Source: Candidatus Stoquefichus sp.
GTDB lineage: Bacteria; Bacillota_I; Bacilli_A; Erysipelotrichales; Coprobacillaceae
Assembly (NCBI GenBank): GCA_021768625.1
Contig: JAETUM010000028.1
Coordinates: forward strand, 1 to 33,062
Direction: 5' to 3'
Length of the DNA: 33,062 bases
Positions 7,418 through 14,849 of the stretch are shown here, one piece after another; position 1 is the first letter of the stretch, and every line of letters begins with the position of its first letter. The translations under genes were made by a program, and so were the position numbers. The notes beneath the pieces were generated by a model. It had not been told where the DNA came from. It worked only from the letters and a program-made list of their open reading frames with translations, and searched no databases.

Positions 7418-8082
7418 ATATACTTTGTGTGTCACCTCATCCGGATGATGTAGAATATGGTATTGGTGGAATTTTGTTAAAGTTATCGAAGTTTTACGAT
7501 ATAACTATTTTAGTAAATGAAAAATATGATTTAGTTGATAAAACGGATGAATACAATTTGAAATTGCGAAGAAGGGATTGCGAACATGCAAGTGAACTAT
7601 TGGGTTGCAATATCGTGTATTTTAGAATTGATGATGGTATAGATGTTATTTCTAATTTGCTAAATAATATTAAACCTGATATAGTTTTTACCCCCTTTAT
7701 TAAGGATAGAAATCAGATACATAAATTAACAAGCGATGTTATTATGAATGCAATAAATTATATTTCTGTATCAAAAGAATATAGTCATAAAATTAAGCAA
7801 TTGATATTTTATGAAACCTTTTCATCTTATCATTTTGAAGCGGATATAATTATTGATGTAAGTGATATATATATAAATGCGAAAAAAGTTCTATTAGAAC
7901 ATAAACATGGTATTAACACATTACCTTCATTATTATATAAATTTCAATTATATCATCAGGATAGGGGCTTCGAAGCTGCTTGTTTATATGGGGAATCTTT
8001 GTTGTTTGAAAGAAGTGCTCCGTATTCATGGAAGGAAAATCAAGAGATTTTGATTGAAATGTTAAGTTATTTATTTAGGTGA
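7414..8082 (+). CDS. PIG-L family N-acetyl sugar deacetylase
   Basis: This 222-residue metal-dependent deacetylase has the zinc-binding motif SPHPDDVEYGIGG with PHPDD at residues 8-12. The second His-bearing segment is degenerate (DRNQIHKLTSDV, where HxDH is usual), and SYHFEADIIIDVS follows. Family members remove the acetyl group from GlcNAc adducts such as GlcNAc-inositol, GlcNAc-malate or acetylparomamine. With the preceding glycosyltransferase it would leave a free glucosamine-type amine, which could be an acceptor for the BtrH-like or QueA-like enzyme. GGAGG lies inside the preceding gene. Confidence 0.8.
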   Translation: MNILCVSPHPDDVEYGIGGILLKLSKFYDITILVNEKYDLVDKTDEYNLKLRRRDCEHASELLGCNIVYFRIDDGIDVISNLLNNIKPDIVFTPFIKDRNQIHKLTSDVIMNAINYISVSKEYSHKIKQLIFYETFSSYHFEADIIIDVSDIYINAKKVLLEHKHGINTLPSLLYKFQLYHQDRGFEAACLYGESLLFERSAPYSWKENQEILIEMLSYLFR

Positions 8083-8086
8083 AGTT

Positions 8087-9181
8087 ATGGTGGAGTATAA
8101 TCGTTTTAATCATGAAAATAAAATATTTAGCCATTCAAATTGGGAAATAACAAAAAGCATTATAGATGGCTCAATAAATCAAAGGGTTAGTCCGATATTG
8201 ACTTTAGATTTGACAGATAAATGTAATTATAATTGTCTATATTGTATTGATAAAAAACTTGTAAAGCAAAAAGAGAATAAAGAAATTAACTGGGATACTC
8301 TTTCAAATTTATTAATAGATTTAAAACTTAAGGGTTGTAGAGGTATAGAAATAAGTGGAGGAGGAGAACCTACATTATATTCACATTTTAAAGATTTCTT
8401 ATTGCTTTGTAGCAAACTAAACTTTAGACTAGCGCTTATTTCTAATGGCAGTATGTTATATAAATATATCGATGAAATAAATATCTCGCCATTTGATTGG
8501 ATTAGAGTTAGTCTAGATGCGGCGTGTAGTGAAACTCATTCGTTGGTGCATAATGTTAATTCTGATTTTCCATTAATAATAGAAAGTATATCAAAAATAT
8601 CAAAAAAACATGTTTTAGGAATAAGTTTTTTAATAACAGATTATAATTACGATGAGATATACAAAGCTGCAGTACTTTCTAAAAAAATAGGTGCAAAATA
8701 TATTGAATTCAAACCTTTAAATAATAATTATAAATCAGACTATAGTACTAATGAAAAGTATAAAAAAGATATTATGTACCAGCTTGAAAAATCATATGCT
8801 TTGGAAGATAAGTCGTTTAAAGTATACTCGCCTAGTACATTATTAAACTGGCTAGAGCCTAATAACTTCGTAAATGACAGCTTTTTTTGCTTTGCAGCAT
8901 ATTATAGGAGTGTTTTGACGCCTTCTGGTGTCTATGTTTGTCCAAATCATCGTGGTAAACACTCTAATAATAAAACACCTAAAAGTGCATATGAATTAAT
9001 CAATCTTAGAAATCAAGAGATAAAAAGCATTAATATATGCAATGATTGTAGTTCGTTTTGCTCACGAAAACCTATTAATAAAATATTGGACAGTATAATT
9101 AAAATAAGCAATAAAGATTCCGAAATCATTGATTATTTTAAATGGCCATGTGATTATGGGGAAGATGTTTTATGGATTTGA
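8087..9181 (+). CDS. Second radical SAM enzyme
   Basis: This 364-residue protein carries CNYNCLYC (Cys46, Cys50, Cys53) in DLTDKCNYNCLYC and a SGGGEPTLY segment, both standard for the radical SAM barrel. The C-terminal third has CFAAYY, then GVYVCPNH, then NICNDCSSFC, a SPASM or twitch-like set of cysteines for an auxiliary cluster. It lacks the long N-terminal extension of the first radical SAM protein. Its substrate is not evident; peptide, sugar or carrier-bound glycine are all possible. It starts 4 bases after the deacetylase stop with a GGTGAAG ribosome site and overlaps the following gene. Confidence 0.85.
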   Translation: MVEYNRFNHENKIFSHSNWEITKSIIDGSINQRVSPILTLDLTDKCNYNCLYCIDKKLVKQKENKEINWDTLSNLLIDLKLKGCRGIEISGGGEPTLYSHFKDFLLLCSKLNFRLALISNGSMLYKYIDEINISPFDWIRVSLDAACSETHSLVHNVNSDFPLIIESISKISKKHVLGISFLITDYNYDEIYKAAVLSKKIGAKYIEFKPLNNNYKSDYSTNEKYKKDIMYQLEKSYALEDKSFKVYSPSTLLNWLEPNNFVNDSFFCFAAYYRSVLTPSGVYVCPNHRGKHSNNKTPKSAYELINLRNQEIKSINICNDCSSFCSRKPINKILDSIIKISNKDSEIIDYFKWPCDYGEDVLWI

Positions 9182-10323
9182 TTAGAAAGGAATTTATGCT
9201 CGTTTACGACATAGAGTCACGTAAAGGAACAAAATATTATGAGCAAAATGGAATGTATTGTAAAAAAAATGATTTAGTGTATCATGATAATTTGGATAAT
9301 ATCAATGTATTTAAAAATATAATACCAATATCTTATTTTGAAACTATATTTAAAAAATACGATAATATGTTGAAAAAGAGAAAATTAAAATATGAAATAA
9401 AGATACATATTGAACAAGGAAAAAAAGAATACTTTATAAATGATAATCACTTTTATTATTATATTAACAGATATTCTATTAATTTTGCTATATGGTCTAA
9501 TGACGGTGTAAAATATGACAGAGGATTTGGTAGTACTAATGATGTTGAATATATAAATAATTTGGAAAGTGAATTGTTACGATTATATAATGAAGCAACA
9601 GCAGAAATTAATGATTCTTTTTTTCCCGGTTATTATGATGTGGTTTTGGACTCAGAGGCTACAGGTTTATTGGTGCACGAAATTATTGGTCATTGTTTAG
9701 AGGCAGATATATATAACAATAATAAGAAAATTAATGATTTTTTCAATTTTGATAAGAGAGTATCTAGTTTGCCAATATCAATAGTTGATAATCCTAAAAC
9801 AAAAACTGGTTATGGTAATTATTTATATGATGATGAAGGTACAATAGCACAAGAAGTTCATATGATAGAAGCAGGTTGTTTTAAAGAATTATTAACATCA
9901 AATGATTTTTCTGATGAGTCCAATGGGCATGGGAGAGCACTAAATTTTAATTATTCACCTATAGTAAGAATGAGTAATACATATATGTTGCCAGGAAAAA
10001 CAGAAGTATCATCAATTTTCAAAAGTGTTAATCAAGGGATATATTTATGTGGTTCGGGTGATAGTGTAGGTGGATTTGATTTTAATATGAGATTTCCAAT
10101 TTGCTATAGAATTAGAAATGGGAAAGTTTTAGATAGGATACCAGCATTAAAAATGTACGGAAATGTAAAAAATACATTAATGAATATTGCAGATATAGCC
10201 AATGATTTTAAGATGCTAGGTGGAGGTGATGGAGGATGTGGTAAAATGGGGCAGTGGCCTCTTCCTGTAAGTTCAGGTGGTCCACATTTAAGAATTAATA
10301 AGGTGCTTTTAATGGAGACATGA
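9172..10323 (+). CDS. TldD-family metalloprotease
   Basis: This protein of up to 383 residues has GLLVHEIIGHCLEAD with the HExxxH zinc motif (His169, Glu170, His174) and a C-terminal GGCGKMGQ segment whose Cys356 is the usual third ligand. TldD works with TldE in E. coli as a processing peptidase that trims the microcin B17 leader and degrades unfolded peptides. No TldE-type partner is visible here. In this operon it is the best candidate for leader removal. Two starts are possible: 9172, inside the previous gene, or 9196 (MLVYDIES), which has AAAGG five bases upstream. The N-terminal half is divergent. Confidence 0.85.
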   Translation: MDLIRKEFMLVYDIESRKGTKYYEQNGMYCKKNDLVYHDNLDNINVFKNIIPISYFETIFKKYDNMLKKRKLKYEIKIHIEQGKKEYFINDNHFYYYINRYSINFAIWSNDGVKYDRGFGSTNDVEYINNLESELLRLYNEATAEINDSFFPGYYDVVLDSEATGLLVHEIIGHCLEADIYNNNKKINDFFNFDKRVSSLPISIVDNPKTKTGYGNYLYDDEGTIAQEVHMIEAGCFKELLTSNDFSDESNGHGRALNFNYSPIVRMSNTYMLPGKTEVSSIFKSVNQGIYLCGSGDSVGGFDFNMRFPICYRIRNGKVLDRIPALKMYGNVKNTLMNIADIANDFKMLGGGDGGCGKMGQWPLPVSSGGPHLRINKVLLMET

Positions 10324-10324
10324 T

Positions 10325-11362
10325 ATGAGTAATATTAATTCAAAAGTTTTGCTGCTTAATTCACTAAATAGTCAATATTTGATAGAACCTTTAAGGCATG
10401 ACGAAGATATAATAAGTAAATCATTAGGAATTCAAGCACAATACATTAATAATGCAATCTTTTCAATAAATGTTAGAACGCAACCAAAGTTTTTAAAGTA
10501 TTCTGATTTTGAAAAATGTTGGTCTTTTAGAGGAACATTACATATTCATAATAGACGAGATGTTTATTTTTTTAGGAGTTTTTTAAGTCGATTTTGGTTT
10601 GATAGATGGGGAAAATATTTAAATAGAATCATAACTGATGAAGATAGAATGGATATCTGTAATATAACAATTCAATTTTTAGAAAATGGAGAAAAAGATA
10701 AAGCCAAAATCAGGGAGTATTTTATTTTGCATGGTTATTATAATGAAAATTTAATAGATACACTATTTTCGTCATGGGGTGGAATATTAAAAGATTTAAA
10801 TTATAATAATAAAATAATTTATTCTGATTTAACGAGTGGTAACTTTAAATTATATACAAATATTAATTCAGAAAGTATGAATTATATTGATGATTTAATT
10901 TATCGATATATTGCATTTTATGGTCCAGCAACTATTAATGATTTTTGTTATTTTTTGGGAGCACCTATTTGTATAATAAAGCCTATTTTTGATAAACTAA
11001 CGAGTAATTTTAGTTGTTTTAGTTTGAATAATAAAAAATATTTTTATATTAATTCACTACTACATAATAGTACGGATTTGCCAGAATGTTTGTTTATAAG
11101 TGGCTATGACCCATTAATAATGGGATATAAAAATAAAAGTCGTATAATTGAAGATGATTTAAAAGAAAAAATTATATTGAATAATGGTTTTATAAAGAAT
11201 ATAGTATTATTGTTTGGAGAAGTGGTGGCTACATGGAAAGTTCATAATAATAAATTAACTATTTCATTTTTGAAAAACACTAATGATTTTTCTAAAAAAA
11301 TTATTAGTAAGTTTGCTTACGGTTTGGACTATATAAAATTCGAACAGATAGATTATATTTAA
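10325..11362 (+). CDS. AlkZ-like DNA glycosylase (HTH_42 family), likely self-resistance
   Basis: This 345-residue winged-helix protein belongs to the AlkZ/YcaQ family: SLGIQAQYINNA, CWSFRGTLHIHNRRD, YIAFYGPATINDFCYFLG and FISGYDPLIMGYKNKSR are characteristic. The catalytic pair is Gln37 and Gln39 in QAQ, the AlkZ-type QxQ motif, not the QxD of YcaQ. AlkZ protects the azinomycin producer by excising alkylated and crosslinked purines, and relatives are frequent in clusters for genotoxic products. That points to a DNA-alkylating product. The start overlaps the TldD stop region, with GGAG ahead. Some HTH_42 proteins are uncharacterised and could act as regulators. Confidence 0.75.
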   Translation: MSNINSKVLLLNSLNSQYLIEPLRHDEDIISKSLGIQAQYINNAIFSINVRTQPKFLKYSDFEKCWSFRGTLHIHNRRDVYFFRSFLSRFWFDRWGKYLNRIITDEDRMDICNITIQFLENGEKDKAKIREYFILHGYYNENLIDTLFSSWGGILKDLNYNNKIIYSDLTSGNFKLYTNINSESMNYIDDLIYRYIAFYGPATINDFCYFLGAPICIIKPIFDKLTSNFSCFSLNNKKYFYINSLLHNSTDLPECLFISGYDPLIMGYKNKSRIIEDDLKEKIILNNGFIKNIVLLFGEVVATWKVHNNKLTISFLKNTNDFSKKIISKFAYGLDYIKFEQIDYI

Positions 11363-11376
11363 TTTAAGAGGATATT

Positions 11377-12816
11377 ATGAGAATACCTGAGACAGCTAAA
11401 ATAATTTTTGAATCTGCAGAAATTATTAATATAGATAGAAAATCAAAAGAATTAGCTAAGTTTTTTTTAAACTGTAATATGGATAAGAATTCAAGAGTGG
11501 GAGTCCTATTAAATAGATCTCCCATACTAATAATTTCTATTTTGGCTCTAATGAGGATGGGAATTCCGTTTATTGGAATTGATCACTTGTTGCCTGCTAA
11601 GAGAATTGAATACATTATTGAAGATAGTAATCTTACACATATTGTTACCGATTATCGTCAAAATTTTTCTAATGGTAATAAAAATTTGAATGTTATCTAT
11701 ATTAACAATTATAAAGAGTTGGAAGTTGATAATGAGGATATAATTTTAAATGTTAACAATAGTATTATATACATGATTTACACCTCTGGCTCCAGTGGTG
11801 TTCCTAAAGGTATAAGTATAAAAAAATCTAGTTTTTATACATTTGTTAATTCTATAAATAAGATATTAAATTTTTTGCCAAAACAAAAAATGCTCTGCAT
11901 AACATCAGTTAATTTTGATATTTTTTTATTGGAGAGTATTATCCCGTTACTTTTAGGTATGACTATAGTTTTAGGTGGTCAGAATGAAATAAGTAATCCT
12001 AAAAAAATTTATCAATTAATTGTAAAAAATGCTATTGATATCATTCAAATTACACCATCCCGAATCAGATTGTTATTGGAATTTAATTCGGAATTTTTCT
12101 CCAATACTACGATATCTAAAATCCTAATAGGTGGTGAACCATTGTCATTAAGTGTTTTACAAAATATAAAAAGAACAACAAACGCTGAGATTTATAATTT
12201 GTATGGGCCATCGGAGACAACAATTTGGTCAACTGTAAGCAATCTAACTAAGCAGGAGGATGTTAATATAGGCGTGCCTATCGATGGGACTAGAATATAT
12301 ATTTTGGGTGAAGGGTCTATACCTGTAAAAAATGGCGACATAGGTGAAATATGTATAGCTGGTTCGGGTTTGGCGGAAGGGTATATTAATAATAATAAAT
12401 TAACAAAAGAAGTGTTTTGTGATAATTCAGATTATATTAAAGAACGCTTTTATCGTACTGGAGATTTGGGAAAGTTTGAAAATGAGAATCTTATATATTG
12501 TGGAAGAAAAGACAACCAAATTAAATTACGTGGATATAGAATTGAATTGGAAGAAATTGAATTCAATATAAATAATATATCAGGAATAGTAAATTCAGTT
12601 GCTATTGTAAAAAACGATTTATTATTTGTACTGTATTGTGGAACTACATCAGAACATACTATTCGTTCTAATTTAAAACAATTATTACCTCATTATATGA
12701 TACCAAATTTTATAATAAAAATTAAAAATATCCCATTAACTTATAATGGTAAGATCGATAGAAAAAAGACATTGAATTTTTTAGAGGAGATTTGTAATGG
12801 AAAAAACAAGCAATAA
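11377..12816 (+). CDS. Free-standing adenylation domain, predicted glycine-activating
   Basis: This 479-residue NRPS-type adenylation enzyme has YTSGSSGVPKG (from residue 135), NLYGPSETTIW, YRTGDLG, DNQIKLRGYRIE and NGKIDRKK, with catalytic Lys459. Reading the ten specificity positions from FDIFLLE, IIQITPS, LIGGEP and NLYGPSETTIW, plus the lysine, gives D-I-L-Q-L-G-L-I-W-K, the classic glycine code. It has no condensation or thioesterase domain and is shorter than full modules. It would make glycyl-AMP and load a carrier protein, most simply the one encoded 20 bases inside its own 3' end. The ribosome site is AGAGGAT. Confidence 0.9.
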   Translation: MRIPETAKIIFESAEIINIDRKSKELAKFFLNCNMDKNSRVGVLLNRSPILIISILALMRMGIPFIGIDHLLPAKRIEYIIEDSNLTHIVTDYRQNFSNGNKNLNVIYINNYKELEVDNEDIILNVNNSIIYMIYTSGSSGVPKGISIKKSSFYTFVNSINKILNFLPKQKMLCITSVNFDIFLLESIIPLLLGMTIVLGGQNEISNPKKIYQLIVKNAIDIIQITPSRIRLLLEFNSEFFSNTTISKILIGGEPLSLSVLQNIKRTTNAEIYNLYGPSETTIWSTVSNLTKQEDVNIGVPIDGTRIYILGEGSIPVKNGDIGEICIAGSGLAEGYINNNKLTKEVFCDNSDYIKERFYRTGDLGKFENENLIYCGRKDNQIKLRGYRIELEEIEFNINNISGIVNSVAIVKNDLLFVLYCGTTSEHTIRSNLKQLLPHYMIPNFIIKIKNIPLTYNGKIDRKKTLNFLEEICNGKNKQ

Positions 12817-13033
12817 GATAATTGAGATTGTTAAAAAAAATCTAAGCTATTCAAAAGATATAAATAAATCAAATGTATTAGAAGATATCGGCATTGATTC
12901 ATTAACTTTTATAAAAATAATAATAGAAATTGAAAACGAATTTTCTTTTGAATTTGAAGACTCTGCAGTATCACTTTATGCATTTAGCACTATGCAGGAT
13001 TTAATAGAATATGTATATAAACACTCTAATTGA
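12797..13033 (+). CDS. Peptidyl carrier protein (second carrier)
   Basis: This 78-residue carrier protein has a canonical DSL motif, DIGIDSLTFIKIIIEIE, with Ser35 as the phosphopantetheine site, and an acidic FEFED segment. It starts inside the adenylation gene after GAGGAG, so the two are co-translated and are the likely cognate pair for glycine loading. How glycine then passes to the peptide, sugar or first carrier is unknown; the BtrH-like protein is the candidate transferase. Confidence 0.88.
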   Translation: MEKTSNKIIEIVKKNLSYSKDINKSNVLEDIGIDSLTFIKIIIEIENEFSFEFEDSAVSLYAFSTMQDLIEYVYKHSN

Positions 13034-13701
13034 TTTTTATGACATATGTTTATATAATTTCGGATACTTCTTATATACCATTATCAATTTTAAATAAATA
13101 CAATTATTTAATTCCTAATTGGATTAATAAGCAAATAAATGAGAATATAAAAAATTCGAGTATTGCGTATTTAACAGTAGTATATATTATTAAAAAACTT
13201 TTTTATATTGATAAAAAAATTCTCTTTAATAAAAATAAGTTTGGAAAACCTTTGGTTGATAATTGTAATAATATTTTTTTTAATATATCACATACAGAGA
13301 ATTATGTTGCTTGTATAGTAAGTGATAGTTATGATGTTGGTATAGATATAGAAAATATAAAGCATGCCAATAAAAATATTATTGAGAAATATTATAGCGA
13401 ATATGAAGAAAAGTACATATATGATGATTTGCATACTATTAATTATAGATTTACAAAAATTTGGACTATGAAAGAATGCTTTGTTAAAATGATTGGAAGC
13501 GGCATTACATCAACTTTTAAACATTTGGATACAAAAAAGTTAAACTATGATAGTTCATGTTTTTTCAAAACTATATTTGATGAAAAAATGGTTTGTAGTT
13601 TTTGTATGAATGGAAAAGATATCATAATGTATGAATATTATGATATTGAAGTCTTTATTGAAGTAGTTTTAAGAAGCCTGGAGAATGACTTTCAAATGTA
13701 A
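13030..13701 (+). CDS. Sfp-type 4'-phosphopantetheinyl transferase
   Basis: This enzyme of 220-223 residues moves phosphopantetheine from CoA to carrier serines. I see the family landmarks KPLVDNCNNIFFNISHTENY, VGIDIENI (metal-binding Asp and Glu) and WTMKECFVKMIGSGI (W-T-x-KE). It would activate both carriers of the operon. Two starts fit: TTG at 13030, overlapping the carrier stop, or ATG at 13039; neither has a clear ribosome site, so translation probably depends on re-initiation after the carrier gene. It is the last gene before the strong terminator. Confidence 0.88.
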   Translation: MIFMTYVYIISDTSYIPLSILNKYNYLIPNWINKQINENIKNSSIAYLTVVYIIKKLFYIDKKILFNKNKFGKPLVDNCNNIFFNISHTENYVACIVSDSYDVGIDIENIKHANKNIIEKYYSEYEEKYIYDDLHTINYRFTKIWTMKECFVKMIGSGITSTFKHLDTKKLNYDSSCFFKTIFDEKMVCSFCMNGKDIIMYEYYDIEVFIEVVLRSLENDFQM

Positions 13702-13791
13702 TGGATAAAATGTATCTTTTTATGTGCAATTTGATTTTTGTATGATTTTGTTTTGCTGTATTCAGCGAAACTTTATTAGTGCATTAGAGTG

Positions 13792-13847
13792 TTTAATCAT
13801 AATAATAAGCAACCGCTAAAAAGTGGTTGCTTATTATTATGATTAAA
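13792..13847. terminator. Strong bidirectional terminator between convergent units
   Basis: A perfect 23-bp inverted repeat (13792-13814 with 13825-13847) encloses a 10-base loop that can pair further through one G-T pair. The inner arm is GC-richer (AAGCAACC) and the flanks are A- and T-rich on both strands. It ends the biosynthetic operon and also the convergent minus-strand gene at 13908. Confidence 0.8.
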
Positions 13848-13907
13848 GTTATATTTTAAATGGAATTTTTGAAATGAAATACCAGGACACGATGCAAAAT
13901 TATATAT

Positions 13908-14609
13908 TTATAATTGGAATTGAAATACATTACTTGCTTTAGAATATTTGGTAGCTAATTTATACATTGATTTTGCATGTATCCTATCGTGCCATATAAA
14001 TCTTCGACATATTTTTGAAATGGTCCATTCTTCATTGTCATTATCATTATATACTTCATTACTTATGATTTTCTGTGACTTTTCAAAAGTTTCAAAAGCC
14101 ATAATTCTTTCTTTTAAAATATCTTGATTGCTTTCAATTTGAATGTTTATTTTACTGAAATAGAATTCATTGATTTCTTTGGTATGATCATATATTTCTT
14201 TAGGTGTAGAAGGCATATTTCCATAGAATGTTATATGCGAATTAGGATTTTTAATTAATTTATTTTCTATACTATTATATAATTGTTTAAAACTTAATGC
14301 GGAGTAAATTGATAAATCCTTTAATCTCTTATATTCTGAATAGTTTAAACTTGATTTTTCAGATTTAAAAATAATTTCAGTATCAGCATCACAAACAGAT
14401 AGTTTAGTGGAATGCTCTTGTATCATATTATAGGTTGGATTTTCAAGTTTGCAGTCCAATTTTAACCAATTCATATATGAAATTATTTCTTTATTGGCTT
14501 TTTTTAAAGCTACATTTTTATTTTCTCCTCTTACAAAAGCACCTATATAATCAGGAAAATATATTAATGTATCGTTATTATTGTGCTCCCAAATATAATT
14601 AATTTTCAT
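13908..14609 (-). CDS. HicB-like plus DinB-like protein, role unknown
   Basis: This 233-residue protein starts with a HicB-like fold (YFPDYIGAFVRGENKNVALKKANKEII, residues 17-43). It ends with a DinB-like helical domain in which a DHTKEINEF histidine and WHDRIHAKSM (HxxxH) could bind a metal. DinB-fold proteins include thiol transferases and detoxification enzymes, so a protective role against the cluster product is possible but is only inference. It has its own promoter and an AGGAG ribosome site, and is convergent with the biosynthetic operon across a shared terminator. Confidence 0.55.
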   Translation of the reverse strand: MKINYIWEHNNNDTLIYFPDYIGAFVRGENKNVALKKANKEIISYMNWLKLDCKLENPTYNMIQEHSTKLSVCDADTEIIFKSEKSSLNYSEYKRLKDLSIYSALSFKQLYNSIENKLIKNPNSHITFYGNMPSTPKEIYDHTKEINEFYFSKINIQIESNQDILKERIMAFETFEKSQKIISNEVYNDNDNEEWTISKICRRFIWHDRIHAKSMYKLATKYSKASNVFQFQL

Positions 14610-14647
14610 TTTCTAACTCCTAGAATCGTTATTTATTATTTAGTACG

Positions 14648-14676
14648 AAAATATCATAAAACCTTTATTTTGTCAA
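14648..14676 (-). promoter_or_regulatory. Promoter of the HicB/DinB-like gene
   Basis: On the minus strand TTGACA (14671-14676) and TATTTT (14648-14653) are 17 bases apart, about 40 bases upstream of the ATG at 14609. The -35 is consensus and the -10 matches at four positions. Confidence 0.5.
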
Positions 14677-14849
14677 TGATAATATATTGTAAATCTTTAT
14701 AAGAATTAGGAGTTTACTGATAAGTTGTAGTTGATTAATATATTAATTGTAAAAAAATGTTAGACTTTATGAAAAGCATTGAGTATATCGAACTTTTTGT
14801 TATGATATTATGTCAGTATAAATATCTGTAATTTAAAAAATATTATATA

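Noticed and set aside
3686-8082. Butirosin-like aminoglycoside cluster
   Set aside because: BtrH-like, GT4 and PIG-L genes occur in butirosin-type clusters, but no 2-deoxystreptamine genes are present and a precursor peptide with PqqD is.
6236-8082. Bacillithiol pathway (BshA/BshB)
   Set aside because: The pair is of the same families, but no BshC is present and the genes lie inside a peptide-modifying operon.
1999-13701. Lasso peptide or lanthipeptide cluster
   Set aside because: The YxxP leader and PqqD-like protein recall lasso systems, but there is no lasso cyclase, no transglutaminase-type leader protease and no lanthionine synthetase.
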